A stretch of DNA of 64,000 nucleotides from Brevibacillus ruminantium. GTDB taxonomy: Bacteria > Bacillota > Bacilli > Brevibacillales > Brevibacillaceae. Below the pieces are notes generated by a model that worked only from the letters and a program-made list of their open reading frames with translations, ran no database searches and was not told where the DNA came from. Made by a program: the position numbers and the translations under genes. Below, one piece after another: positions 25,599 through 34,991 of this stretch. Positions within the stretch are counted from its first letter, which is position 1; the number at the start of each line of letters is the position of its first letter. Location of the stretch: NCBI RefSeq assembly GCF_023746555.1, contig NZ_CP098755.1, positions 1,616,001-1,680,000 on the forward strand, in the 5' to 3' direction.

Positions 25599-27926
25599 TT
25601 AAAACTGTAGGGAAGGCGGTGCTTCCAGTTGGCTGCGCTTCTCCAAGAATCGGACAAATGCGACGGCGGCGTCTGCCCGTGTAACGCTTTCGTCAGGCTG
25701 GAATTCCTTGTTGGCAGGCATGATGCCCAGCCCATTTACGATGATGATCGCGCCGCGATGCTTGGCTCCGGAAATATCAGTCAAATCCGATTGGAACATC
25801 TCCGAGTATTCGGCCAGCTTCCGGTAGCCGAGTGCGCGAACCAGCATGTCAGCCAGTTCTTCACGGGTGATCTTTTCGTCAGGCTTCAGCGAGGCAGCAT
25901 TCCGGTCCAAAAGTCCCCGGTCTACCGCTGCTTCCACGGCAGCGAAGAAGCGGGAGGTGTTGGCCACATCGGCAAAGCTCGCCTTGCGCTCTCCTGCAAC
26001 CGGATAAAGACGGCCCTGGTTCAGGCTGAGCATCAGCATCTCAATCATTTCTCCGCGGGTAATCTCTTTATTTGGCATGATCTTGCCGTCTGTCAGTGAC
26101 AGAGCATCGTATTCGTACATCAGCAGCAGTTCCTTCTCTGCTTTGTGTCCCTCCAGATCAGCGGGCGGTGTACGGTGCAACTCGACAGTCTTTCCGTTTG
26201 CCTGACTCCGCCATTCACCGGTGACAGCATCAAGCACATATGGAGCCTCGTAGGGAGTGATCGACATCCGGTAAACCAGCTTCGCCTCTCGTTTGGTCAG
26301 GGGCATTACAGCAATCTCGCCTTGGCTTTCCCGCTCCAGCGGTCTTGCGGGCAGCCGCTCCAGCATATAGACGGCTTCCGGCTTTGCTTCCTTCAGCCAG
26401 GCCTCTGTTGCTTTTTCTGCTGACAAATGGGCGGGCAGTTGAGACGGATAGCTTTCCCGTCCGATATCAACGTTAAAAGAGAGCAACTCGTTGCTGACCG
26501 TGTTATACGTGAGGTGTGCTGAGCCGGTTGCAGCACGGACGCCGTTTTCCAAGCGGATGAAGCTGACCGTCACCTCTTTCCCTGTTTGCTCATCCTCTTC
26601 TTGCGCAGAATCAAGCAGATAAAGCTTGTCGGCCAGAGTCGGAGCGTATTTCTTCAAATCTTCAACGGCGCGCTTTTGAAAAGCTTTCCTGTCGATCGCT
26701 TTGACGGTTTCTTTTTCCGAAGGATCAATTCGGTAGCTGTTGTAGTTGTAAATATCTCCGTTCAAGGCATCTACGGCAACGGAAGTATTTTGTTTCTTTG
26801 CGCCATTTTCAAAGTCGAGGTACCAGACGGCTTTTCCGCCGCGATAATCCTTGTCACTATAGTTGGCAGAGCGCAGGGTGTAGCCCGAGAGGTCAAACAT
26901 CTTCTGAACGGCAGAGACAGCCTCATCCTGGCTAAGTGCTCCCCCGCGATGGCGCGGCGCAAGCGATGTCTTGCTCACAGGGACTGGTTCTGCGAGCTTC
27001 TTTTGAGGTTTCAGGGAAGGCGTCAGGACAGATCCATCTTTTCCATCCAGATAGAAAGAAAAGGGATTGGCATAGACGAGAAGCGGCTTTTCCCTGTTAT
27101 CGCCCATCGACTCCCACGGGAGGGTATAGGCCATGTCAGGCTTTACTTCTTCGCGAAAGCGCTGTTCGGCCTCCTCGAGGGTCAGCCCTTTCTGCTCTTT
27201 GTCAAAAATTACAGAGTCATTCCAGGAAACGGAGAAATTGCTTACCGCTCCGGAAGGATTGATCGTAATTTCAACGCCGTTGTCAGGGAAGGGAATGTCA
27301 TCCACCAGGCGAACAAAGTGAAACGTATAAGACGCATCGGCATTCAAAGGTGTTTTTTGTACGGGCATGTCCTGTGTGTACAGACGTGTCTGCTTTCGCT
27401 TTCCTGGGACATTGGCAGCGAAGAACTGCTCGGCTTTCGCTTGTGCATCCTGATAGGAGATGCGATTGGCATAATCAGGGGAGGAAGCTTTCTGATCGTA
27501 GGAGGAGAAAGCCGTCAGTTCACCCGTATCCGCATGAATGCCAACGGTATAGGAACGCTCAATCTCCTTTTGATTCTTTCCTCTGCTCACCCAGAAAAAC
27601 GTCCATTCCGGAAATGCTCGCCAGTCATCGGCGGAGCGGAAGGAAACATTGCTTAGCTCCAGATTGTCTGTTGACACAAAGGAACTGGCGATTTTTAAAG
27701 CAGCTTCCTTGGAAAGCTTTACTTTGCCGACAGCCGGTGAAGAACTGTTGCCGGCAGGTCTTGCCGAAGAGGCCGGTGTGCTAGGTGACGAAGAAGTAGA
27801 AGAATCAGCCGAGGATGAGGCGGCAGGGAAAGAAGCAGCCATCGCATCACCGTACGCCAAGGCGCCGGGAGCCAGCAGACTGGCAGTCAAAACAATCGAT
27901 CCAGAGCGGATCAATAGCTTTTTCAT
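25599..27926 (-). CDS. Secreted surface protein with SLH domains
   Basis: The 775-residue protein starts with a signal peptide (LLIRSGSIVLTASLLAPGAL, cleavage near AMAA) and a Ser/Thr/Pro-rich linker (about 30-70). The centre (70-590) consists of repeated YcdB/YcdC-type modules (LSKEAALKIASSFV, SYQDAQAKAEQFFAANVPG, LTLEEAEQRFREEVKPD, LSQDEAVSAVQKMFD, LSAEKATEAWLKEAKPE). The end has three S-layer homology domains (about 600-765; EITRGEMIEML, KITREELADMLVRALGY, SVTRADAAVAFVRFL). SLH domains hold proteins to pyruvylated wall polymers, so it sits on the cell surface. The biochemical role of YcdB/C modules is unknown. TTGGAGGG precedes the ATG. Confidence 0.9.
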   Translation of the reverse strand: MKKLLIRSGSIVLTASLLAPGALAYGDAMAASFPAASSSADSSTSSSPSTPASSARPAGNSSSPAVGKVKLSKEAALKIASSFVSTDNLELSNVSFRSADDWRAFPEWTFFWVSRGKNQKEIERSYTVGIHADTGELTAFSSYDQKASSPDYANRISYQDAQAKAEQFFAANVPGKRKQTRLYTQDMPVQKTPLNADASYTFHFVRLVDDIPFPDNGVEITINPSGAVSNFSVSWNDSVIFDKEQKGLTLEEAEQRFREEVKPDMAYTLPWESMGDNREKPLLVYANPFSFYLDGKDGSVLTPSLKPQKKLAEPVPVSKTSLAPRHRGGALSQDEAVSAVQKMFDLSGYTLRSANYSDKDYRGGKAVWYLDFENGAKKQNTSVAVDALNGDIYNYNSYRIDPSEKETVKAIDRKAFQKRAVEDLKKYAPTLADKLYLLDSAQEEDEQTGKEVTVSFIRLENGVRAATGSAHLTYNTVSNELLSFNVDIGRESYPSQLPAHLSAEKATEAWLKEAKPEAVYMLERLPARPLERESQGEIAVMPLTKREAKLVYRMSITPYEAPYVLDAVTGEWRSQANGKTVELHRTPPADLEGHKAEKELLLMYEYDALSLTDGKIMPNKEITRGEMIEMLMLSLNQGRLYPVAGERKASFADVANTSRFFAAVEAAVDRGLLDRNAASLKPDEKITREELADMLVRALGYRKLAEYSEMFQSDLTDISGAKHRGAIIIVNGLGIMPANKEFQPDESVTRADAAVAFVRFLEKRSQLEAPPSLQF

Positions 27927-28141
27927 AGATATCCCTCCAAGATGTCTGGTAACTTGCTTTCATCACATCTGACGCTGGCAGGGAAAGTAACGTTTCAGTC
28001 ATTTTGGAAGAAGAAAGATAACAGAGGAGGAAAATGGGGATTTTGTCCCGGTTTATACCGAATCGTTATGGAATTGGGAACATTCATCTTATATAATAAA
28101 TGTGAGTTCACCAAAGAATCACGGCTGAGGAGGAAACATAT

Positions 28142-28726
28142 TTGCATACGGTCATCTACCTCATTCGCCATGGAGAAACCGATTGGAATCTGGCTCGCCG
28201 GATTCAAGGCCATAGTGATATCGAATTAAATCAAGAGGGCGTCAGCCAGGCACAAAAAGTGGCTGCCCGTTTTCAAGGGGAGCCTATTTCGGCGGTGTAT
28301 GCCAGCGATTTGATCCGTGCCAAGAAGACTGCAGAGTGCATCGCGGAAGCAATCGGTTCCGATACTGTTTTCACCTTGCCCACCCTGCGCGAACGATGCT
28401 ACGGGGATTGGGAAGGCCTCACTTATGAGGAAATTCGGGCCCGTTTCAAAGATATGGACGAGACGGCTTGCGGCATCGAGACCATGGGGGAAATGCAAAA
28501 GCGCGCATCAGAAGCGCTGACCGAGATCGCTGTCAAGCACGCGGGTCAATCCGTTGTCGTGGTTTCCCACGGGGGCCTGATCAACAGCTTTCTGTTGGAT
28601 GTGACCAAAGGTGAGCAGGGAACGGGAATTACCAGAATAGATAATACAGGAATCAACCGGCTCCATTACACTGAGGAACAGTGGGAAGTCGTTGCCATCA
28701 ACGATACTGCGCATTTGGAAGGCTGA
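28142..28726 (+). CDS. Histidine phosphatase family protein (PhoE/GpmB-like)
   Basis: The 194-residue protein starts at TTG 28142 with GAGGAGG 7 bases upstream. It has YLIRHGETDWN with the phosphorylated His, YASDLIRAKKTAECIA, LRERCYGDWEGLTYEE with the acid residue, and VVVVSHGGLINSFL with the second His. This is the cofactor-independent acid-phosphatase branch of the phosphoglycerate mutase family, acting on small phosphomonoesters. The exact substrate cannot be told. It is divergent from the SLH protein gene. Confidence 0.88.
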   Translation: MHTVIYLIRHGETDWNLARRIQGHSDIELNQEGVSQAQKVAARFQGEPISAVYASDLIRAKKTAECIAEAIGSDTVFTLPTLRERCYGDWEGLTYEEIRARFKDMDETACGIETMGEMQKRASEALTEIAVKHAGQSVVVVSHGGLINSFLLDVTKGEQGTGITRIDNTGINRLHYTEEQWEVVAINDTAHLEG

Positions 28727-28728
28727 TT

Positions 28729-28768
28729 CGAAACAACACGGCTTCGCACGAAACAACACGGCTTCGCA
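28729..28768 (+). repeat. Perfect 20-bp tandem duplication in a terminator
   Basis: CGAAACAACACGGCTTCGCA occurs twice in direct succession, right after the stop of the phosphatase gene. Each copy contains the 5' arm (GGCTTCGC) of the following terminator. Confidence 0.9.
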
Positions 28769-28792
28769 TAGACATTGGCGAAGCCTTCGTTG
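28760..28792 (+). terminator. Terminator of the histidine phosphatase gene
   Basis: GGCTTCGC and GCGAAGCC form an 8-bp stem followed by TTCGTTGC, a poor T tract. The duplicated upstream arm could form the same stem. Confidence 0.55.
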
Positions 28793-28871
28793 CACTTGGA
28801 CTTACAACCTATTCATAATAGCTAACCCAATCATGCCGAAAGTTAAAAAAAGCTGAGAGAGGGAGTATTGT

Positions 28872-31148
28872 GTGTCAAGTAAAATGTTGGGAAAGTTAGA
28901 GACGGTCTTTTCCTACATGGCCCACTTCATGCTGCTATCCTGGCCGGAAAAGCGCCCGGGCATTCTTTTCTTGACAGATTCAGCCGGCAAAGTGGTTACG
29001 ATCATGGAAATGCAAGTTGGCCAATCTTGGAATCCCAACAGACTTGACTTCCAGACCGGTCGTCAACTTTGTACGGATACCCACTCTTCCGTCTTCCAGG
29101 CGCTGCGTACGGGGGAGATTGCTGTCCATACATCCCAGGACGGAGATGTGGTTTTTGGGGCATTCCCGCTCAAAGAGCATGACGGACGCATTCGGGCTGT
29201 CATCGGGATGGCCGCGCCGCAAAAGGAGATCGCATTTGATCTGGCGTCCTACATACGGGGACTTGATTCGCTGATCCGTATGGGATATGACGCCTATATC
29301 CAGCACGCGACCACAGAGATCATCATGAAGCTGAACCGTCATGACAACACCAAAGATCTGCTGAACAGCTTGATTCACCAAATCGCCGACATCATTCAAA
29401 AGGGATATTGTTCCGCTATTAAGCTGAGTGAGCAAGGGATGCTGATTCTACCAGAGTATCACACGACAGAAAAAGCAGAAGATCCCGAGCGCCCATATGA
29501 GATCACTCGGTTGGCAGCCCGTTTTGCTGGTGAGCCGTTAACGCCGTCTGTAGAAGATGATTATCGCACTGTCATTCTGCCGATTACCTGCGAAGGAAAG
29601 CCCCTCTACGTCCTGTTTCTGCACTTGTCTGCAGAGGATGCCCATCGCTATGATGAGCGGGATGTTGCTTTTCTGCAGGAGGTTGGTGAAAAAGCAAGCT
29701 ATGCTCTTTTGCGGACCATAGTCGCAGACGATTTACGAAGGGATGCAAGCAAGAAAGACCTGCTCTACCAGCTGATGACCAAGATCCAGGCATCGATTGA
29801 CGTCAATGACGTGTTGCAAGAGATTATCAACAGCATCCGGTTTTTGTATCCGCACGCATCGGTAGACTTGTTTCTCACAGTGGAAACGAATGCCACAATA
29901 CCGGTCAAGCCGCTTTCCTTCCACGATGATGACGCTTCGACAAGTACGAGGGCTTATCTGGAAGGCAATCTTGTGATGGACTATGAAGAGAGGGACGGAG
30001 CGACTGTCGCCGTACTTGCGGCTCCGCTTCTCGGCAAACAAGGCATATACGGAGTATTGCAGTTGATAACGGATCGGACGGTCTTTCTCAGCCCGCATGA
30101 AACCGAATATATTTCCATCCTGGCAGAGACAGCAGGAAAAGCTTTTGAAAATGCTCAGCTGTATCAACAATCGCGCAATCTCATCAGGGAGCTGCGACTG
30201 ATCAACGAGATGGCCAGACAATTGAATCGAAGCCTGAATCTGCAAGAGATTCTCGATTTTGTCATCGACATGCTGCTGGAGACCTTCTCTACCGAGTATT
30301 GCGCCATTTTGCAAAAGCAGCCTGGACAGGAGACATTTCGGGTCATTTCCTCTTCGTTGCCTGAGTGTCAGGGGCGGATGATCCGGGCAGAGGATAGTCC
30401 AGTCGCAGAGATATTATCGAGCAAACAGGCCTTGTTGCTTGTGCCGCCTGGCTCAGAGCCGATTTCCTTTTCCCTGTTTCCATGTGTCTCCCAAATGTCG
30501 TTTTCTTCCTTGATGGGGGTTCCTCTGGTCGTAGAGGGGGAACTGGGGGGTGTCTTGATCGTTGGAGATTCACGCCATCATTTTTTCAGTTTTGATGATT
30601 ATAAGCTTTTGGAGATTTTCGGGCAGCACGCCAGCTTGGCGATGACCAATGCCATGCTTCATAACGAAGTGGAACGTATGGTTATCACAGATAATCTGAC
30701 GGGTCTGTATACGAGACGGTACCTGAATGAGCGTGTGCAGGCTTCCCTGGAAAAGGACAGCTTTGGTTCCTTGATCCTGATCGACATCGACTACTTTAAA
30801 AAAGTAAACGACACCTACGGACATCAGGTAGGGGACGAGGTGCTGATACAAGTCGCCAATTCGATCAAGCGTCATATTCGGGAAACGGATATTCCGGCAC
30901 GCTGGGGCGGAGAGGAGCTGGCCGTATACCTGCCGCGAGTAGACAAGGCTACGGCTCATGGAATCGCGGAGCGGATACGCAGCTATGTAGAAAAAGAGAC
31001 GTCTCCATCTGTTACGATCTCGTGCGGTCTTGCCAAATGGAACCGGGAACTGACCGGAGATATCAGTGTCGAATCCCTGTTTTACCATGCGGATATCGCT
31101 TTGTACGAAGCGAAGAATAAAGGCAGAAACCAAGTTATCTTAGCGTAG
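28872..31148 (+). CDS. GAF-domain diguanylate cyclase
   Basis: The protein has 758 residues; the start is GTG 28872 behind AGAGGGAG. There is no membrane segment. Residues 1-590 hold several GAF-like sensor modules (for example about 160-285, 300-430 with YISILAETAGKAFENAQLY, and 440-590). A GGDEF domain (595-758) follows: TDNLTGLYTRRYL, LIDIDYFKKVNDTYGHQVGDE, active site RWGGEELAVYLPR, and an intact inhibitory RxxD (RETD) five residues before it. It should make c-di-GMP in the cytoplasm with product inhibition, controlled by a ligand or partner of the GAF domains. An HD-GYP protein that could degrade the product is encoded at 41.9-43.3 kb. Confidence 0.93.
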   Translation: MSSKMLGKLETVFSYMAHFMLLSWPEKRPGILFLTDSAGKVVTIMEMQVGQSWNPNRLDFQTGRQLCTDTHSSVFQALRTGEIAVHTSQDGDVVFGAFPLKEHDGRIRAVIGMAAPQKEIAFDLASYIRGLDSLIRMGYDAYIQHATTEIIMKLNRHDNTKDLLNSLIHQIADIIQKGYCSAIKLSEQGMLILPEYHTTEKAEDPERPYEITRLAARFAGEPLTPSVEDDYRTVILPITCEGKPLYVLFLHLSAEDAHRYDERDVAFLQEVGEKASYALLRTIVADDLRRDASKKDLLYQLMTKIQASIDVNDVLQEIINSIRFLYPHASVDLFLTVETNATIPVKPLSFHDDDASTSTRAYLEGNLVMDYEERDGATVAVLAAPLLGKQGIYGVLQLITDRTVFLSPHETEYISILAETAGKAFENAQLYQQSRNLIRELRLINEMARQLNRSLNLQEILDFVIDMLLETFSTEYCAILQKQPGQETFRVISSSLPECQGRMIRAEDSPVAEILSSKQALLLVPPGSEPISFSLFPCVSQMSFSSLMGVPLVVEGELGGVLIVGDSRHHFFSFDDYKLLEIFGQHASLAMTNAMLHNEVERMVITDNLTGLYTRRYLNERVQASLEKDSFGSLILIDIDYFKKVNDTYGHQVGDEVLIQVANSIKRHIRETDIPARWGGEELAVYLPRVDKATAHGIAERIRSYVEKETSPSVTISCGLAKWNRELTGDISVESLFYHADIALYEAKNKGRNQVILA

Positions 31149-31193
31149 GAGCCGTGTTGGCTCTTTTCTTTTTCAAAAGTGGGAGGATAACAA

Positions 31194-32189
31194 ATGTCGA
31201 AACAACAACCGTTCAAAAAAGCAGTGGAAGTGGCGCCAGGAATCTACCAGATCGAAATCCCGACGCCTTTTTCCGTCGGCCCGGTCAATCTCTATCTGTT
31301 GCAAGGGGAAAAGCTTACACTGGTCGATGCTGGTCCGTTGACAGAAGGAGCGTGGAGCGCGCTGATGGCTGGTCTGGAGTCCATTCAGATCCGCCCTGAA
31401 GAGATTGAGCAGATTGTGCTGACTCATCATCATGTCGATCATTGCGGCCAATTGGAGCGAATCCGCCGCATCTCCGGTGCAACCACTTTTGCACATCCTC
31501 TGGCAGTTCCGTACGTCGAAATCGATCAGGATTTTCTGGACTTCCATGATCGCTTTTTCTATGAATTGTACAGGGAAAGCGGAGTGCCCGATGAGAAACT
31601 GATCATCATCGAAAAATACCACAAGCTGATCACCACCTTTGCCGAGCGCAGCCAGATTGATGTGACGCTCAAGCATGATCAGACGATTCCCGGACTTGCG
31701 GAATGGAAAGTTCTTTACACGCCGGGACATTCGCAAAGCCATTTGTCCCTGTACAGAGAGAAAGACCGCGTCATGATCGCCGGCGACCACATTATCAAGC
31801 GGATCTCGTCCAACGCCTTCATCGAGCCGCCGCGTGATCAGTCGCAAGCACGTCCACTGACGCTCGTCCAATACCGCACTGCGCTGCAGATGTGTGCAGA
31901 CATGGAGATTGATTTGGCTTTGTCCGGCCATGGAGAGCCGGTCGTCGGTCATCGCGAGCTGATTTTGCAGCGTCTGCAGAAAAATTGGGAGCGGACAGAT
32001 CGTCTCAGACAGCTGCTTCAGGATGGGGAAAAGACGGCGTATGAACTGAATGCGCTGCTGTTCCCCTTGTTGTATGAACAGGAATTGCCTTTGACTCTTT
32101 CGGAAACGCTGGGTCATATCGATTTGTTGAAAATCCTGCATCAACTGGAATCCAGAGAGGTCGAAGGCGTCCTTTATTACTCCTTGTAA
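31194..32189 (+). CDS. Metallo-beta-lactamase-fold hydrolase
   Basis: The 331-residue protein has the MBL zinc motif THHHVDHCG, the upstream strand LTLVDAGPL, a later HSQSHLSLYREKDRVMIAGDH with the His/Asp ligands, and a C-terminal helical part (about 230-331) found in glyoxalase II-like and lactonase-like members. It is cytoplasmic. The substrate is unknown. It lies 45 bases behind the GGDEF gene in the same direction with GGGAGG before the ATG, so co-transcription is likely. Confidence 0.88.
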   Translation: MSKQQPFKKAVEVAPGIYQIEIPTPFSVGPVNLYLLQGEKLTLVDAGPLTEGAWSALMAGLESIQIRPEEIEQIVLTHHHVDHCGQLERIRRISGATTFAHPLAVPYVEIDQDFLDFHDRFFYELYRESGVPDEKLIIIEKYHKLITTFAERSQIDVTLKHDQTIPGLAEWKVLYTPGHSQSHLSLYREKDRVMIAGDHIIKRISSNAFIEPPRDQSQARPLTLVQYRTALQMCADMEIDLALSGHGEPVVGHRELILQRLQKNWERTDRLRQLLQDGEKTAYELNALLFPLLYEQELPLTLSETLGHIDLLKILHQLESREVEGVLYYSL

Positions 32190-32288
32190 ATAGCCGTTCA
32201 AATCCCTTTCATGGCCGCGCATCTTCTAACACAGAATAAGCCTATTCTTCCTCGGAAACCCTAATCGTGATGAAGAGGAGGGACGAAA

Positions 32289-33176
32289 ATGCGCAAAGCA
32301 TGGAGCATCGTGCTTTTTAGCCTGTGGTGTACAGCTCTTGCCGGTTGCAACCAGATGGGTGTGAAACAAAATCCGGAATCCGCTTTTGAACAGGTACGCG
32401 ACCGTTTTATGGAACAGCAGACGTTTTCCTTCCATGGCAGGACCAAGCTGATGGCCGGACAATCAGCGAACGGCAATCTCGTCAATTTTACCGGACAAAA
32501 ACAGGGGGCCGATATCGCGATGAAGGTGGATTTCTCTGTGCCGGAGCAAAATCAGGCGAAGAGCCTGTCACTGTTAAAGAAGGATCAGCAATTATACGTC
32601 ATGACTGAAGGTACGCAGGGCTGGCAGAGCGCTGCGGGAAGGGATGCGGTTTTTCGCCAGGAACTGAACAACTGGGACCCGGTATTTGCCATGGAGCAAA
32701 TGAATGAAATGAAAAAAAGCGTAATCCCGCTAAATAATCGCCATGCCAATAATGATCTGACTGCCGTTCGAGTCGTTCTGGATTCGGCGAAATTGAAAAG
32801 CTGGCTGGCCGAGCAGATGAAGGAACAGACCAGTGCCACCGCGCAATCAGAGGGCATGGGCGTGATGCAGCAGGGTGAGGCGATCCACCAGCCTCGTGTG
32901 AAATATGCGCTCTCCCTTTCAGAGGGAACCTGGAATCGGTCGAGAAAAGGCGCGATGATCCAGCAAGCAGACCCGCGTGTGGATGAGCTGATCAATCAGA
33001 TGGAGCTAGAAGCGGAGTACACAATTTACTACAACAGGCATACGATGCTTCCTGCCAATATGACGATGTCAATCCGCTCGGTATACACTGCCAATGATCA
33101 GCGGATTCGCGAGTATTCGCAGGTGGAAACGGTTCTGCAAAATTACGGGCAGCCGATGACATTACCGCAGCCATAG
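32289..33176 (+). CDS. Predicted lipoprotein (DUF6612-like)
   Basis: The 295-residue protein has a lipoprotein signal with lipobox LAGC (Cys20). The mature part looks like the LolA/LppX-type beta fold seen in many Bacillales lipoproteins: FEQVRDRFMEQQTFSFHGRTKL, MKVDFSVPEQNQ, LYVMTEGTQGWQ, and near the end a YTIYYNRHTMLPANMTMSI strand pair. It would be attached to the outer face of the membrane. Function unknown. GAAGAGGAGGG precedes the ATG. Confidence 0.82.
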   Translation: MRKAWSIVLFSLWCTALAGCNQMGVKQNPESAFEQVRDRFMEQQTFSFHGRTKLMAGQSANGNLVNFTGQKQGADIAMKVDFSVPEQNQAKSLSLLKKDQQLYVMTEGTQGWQSAAGRDAVFRQELNNWDPVFAMEQMNEMKKSVIPLNNRHANNDLTAVRVVLDSAKLKSWLAEQMKEQTSATAQSEGMGVMQQGEAIHQPRVKYALSLSEGTWNRSRKGAMIQQADPRVDELINQMELEAEYTIYYNRHTMLPANMTMSIRSVYTANDQRIREYSQVETVLQNYGQPMTLPQP

Positions 33177-33225
33177 AGCGGTGCGGGAGCAGGAAGGAGT
33201 CGCCCGATATAGCTGGAGCCATCTA

Positions 33226-34146
33226 CTAACGTTCACTCTCGTGTAAAGTATGAGTGAACGTTTTTTCTTGAATAAAACCGGGTACAGTATTGGGAAGAGC
33301 GGTTTTCTCTTCATTCTGCTTGGCATCGGCAGGGGCGAGCAGCGTTGTAAACAGTACGGGATAATGATCAGAATGTCCGATTCGTGGCGCCTCGGCAGTT
33401 TGAAAAAGGAGACGGGGCGAGAGCAGGATATGATCAATCCCTCTTCCCTTGCCTGTTTTTCCAGGCAGTGTGATCAGCTCCAGTTTTTGCTCATAGAGAG
33501 GATCATGAAAAAGCGTGCGAATATCTTTGAAAATCTTGTCATGAGATGAGGCGTTAAAGTCTCCGGCAAGTACGGCAGGGTTACCTGAATTTTTGCGCAA
33601 GTAGGCCGATAAAAACAGGCTTTGTCTGCCTCTTTCGGCTGCACCTAGCCCAAGGTGCGTGGTATACACATCGAAGGGAGAACCATTTATGTTGAGTGTT
33701 ACCTTCAGGACGCTTCTTGACTCGAGGCCCGAAGGAAGCGGCAGTAAATCGGCTGATTGAATCGGAAAGACGCTGAGCACGGCATTTCCATAGGTGCCTA
33801 CCAGCAGGTGAAGGGATGGACCATAGGCATAGTTCATGCCGAGGATTTGGGCAATTCGTTCCACCTGATTTTGAAAACGGGATCGAGGCAAGCCGTTGTC
33901 CACCTCCTGCAGCGTGATCACATCGGCCTGCAGGCTTGCCAGCTCGCTGGCCACGGCAGCAGGATCAGCAAAACCGGCGTCATTTCGACAACCGCGGATA
34001 TTATATGTAACGATTCGCAGGAGTTGATCGTTATTCCTATGGAAGAGACTTCCCGCATTCCCGTAGCGATTGGATACTTCGATGCCGCTTGGGGACAGGG
34101 AAAACAAAACAATGAGAATCGTCAGACATATCCATGCTCGCTTCAT
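33226..34146 (-). CDS. Secreted endonuclease/exonuclease/phosphatase family protein
   Basis: The 306-residue protein starts at ATG 34146 behind GGAGGGGG; an upstream ATG at 34176 has no ribosome site. A signal peptide or anchor (AWICLTILIVLFSLSPSG) is followed by the EEP fold: LRIVTYNIRGC, VITLQEVDNG with the metal-binding Glu, VYTTHLGLG, AVLAGDFNASS, and GRGIDHILL with GHSDHYPVL at the end. All catalytic positions of the DNase I/phosphatase superfamily are present. The substrate (nucleic acid or phospholipid head) cannot be told. Its last codons lie inside the terminator of the convergent lipoprotein gene. Confidence 0.88.
   Translation of the reverse strand: MKRAWICLTILIVLFSLSPSGIEVSNRYGNAGSLFHRNNDQLLRIVTYNIRGCRNDAGFADPAAVASELASLQADVITLQEVDNGLPRSRFQNQVERIAQILGMNYAYGPSLHLLVGTYGNAVLSVFPIQSADLLPLPSGLESRSVLKVTLNINGSPFDVYTTHLGLGAAERGRQSLFLSAYLRKNSGNPAVLAGDFNASSHDKIFKDIRTLFHDPLYEQKLELITLPGKTGKGRGIDHILLSPRLLFQTAEAPRIGHSDHYPVLFTTLLAPADAKQNEEKTALPNTVPGFIQEKTFTHTLHESER
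33228..33266 (+). terminator. Terminator of lipoprotein gene, overlapping the EEP gene end
   Basis: AACGTTCACTC and GAGTGAACGTT form an 11-bp stem followed by TTTTCTTG. The same bases encode the last dozen residues of the opposite-strand gene. Confidence 0.85.
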
Positions 34147-34327
34147 GCAGTTCCCCCTCCATCGTACTTTTATCATACCTTGTACGAGTTTAGGAGGAAT
34201 ACTGGAAAACTTTGTCGAACTACATACAGGACTATCTTTTCATGCGATATGGTCTGTAAAATGAAGGACGATACTTCCTCAGCCGGCTCATCGAGAAAAG
34301 GCGAAAATGAGGAAAGGAGTAGGACGG

Positions 34328-34942
34328 ATGGACCAGACCAAACAGCGCATTTTGTCCGCTGCCGCCATTCTTTTTGACAGAAATGGATTTCACGGCACCA
34401 GTGTCAGGCAAATTGCCGAACAGGCTGATGTCAATGTTGCCCTGATCTCTTATTATTTCAAAGGGAAGCAGGGTGTGCTGGAGAGACTGATTTCCTCCTA
34501 CTTTGAGACTTTGTTTGAGCAGCTGGGGGAATTGGAGCAACACATGGCAGCTCGTCCACCCCTGGAGCGGCTGGAAGAAGTCATCCGATTGTATCTCACC
34601 TTTCAATGTGAACACGCCTCTACCACCAGATTGATTCAACGGGAACTTAGCGTGGAATCCATTCTGGCCCGCGAAGTGATGACGCTGTATATGAGTCGGT
34701 GGAAACACGGGATCGCAAGGCCGATCGAGGAAGGAATCGCCAGCGGTGATTTTCTTCCGGTATCCGTCGATCATGTCCTATTGATGACCGCCAGTCAGTT
34801 GATATATCCTTTTTTACATCCGCAATCTGTGCGGGAAGTGTACTATCAGGAACCCGCTTCAGCCGAATTTGCCGATTGGCTGTTCACTGAAGTCATGCGT
34901 TCTTTGCATAACAGGCTTTGTTTGCCTTACAATCAGGATTGA
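34328..34942 (+). CDS. refZ: TetR-family regulator, RefZ-like
   Basis: The 204-residue TetR protein has the helix-turn-helix GFHGTSVRQIAEQADVNVALISYYFKGKQGVLERL, which by recall matches B. subtilis RefZ (YttP) closely, including VNVA.ISYYFKGK. The C-terminal part also resembles it (TRLIQRELSVESILAREVM, PFLHPQSVREVYY). RefZ binds motifs near oriC and adjusts FtsZ-ring position during sporulation. The ATG at 34328 is chosen because AAAGGAG lies 8 bases upstream. It is followed after 49 bases by an EzrA-like gene, also an FtsZ regulator, which supports the identification. Confidence 0.75.
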   Translation: MDQTKQRILSAAAILFDRNGFHGTSVRQIAEQADVNVALISYYFKGKQGVLERLISSYFETLFEQLGELEQHMAARPPLERLEEVIRLYLTFQCEHASTTRLIQRELSVESILAREVMTLYMSRWKHGIARPIEEGIASGDFLPVSVDHVLLMTASQLIYPFLHPQSVREVYYQEPASAEFADWLFTEVMRSLHNRLCLPYNQD

Positions 34943-34991
34943 TCAAAAAACTCACCTATAGGGAATTTTACGCTAAGGGGATGTCCTAACC

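Noticed and set aside
26586..27656. A 356-codon open frame opposite the SLH protein gene
   Set aside because: The minus-strand frame has a signal peptide, repeats and SLH domains; the plus frame has nothing recognisable.
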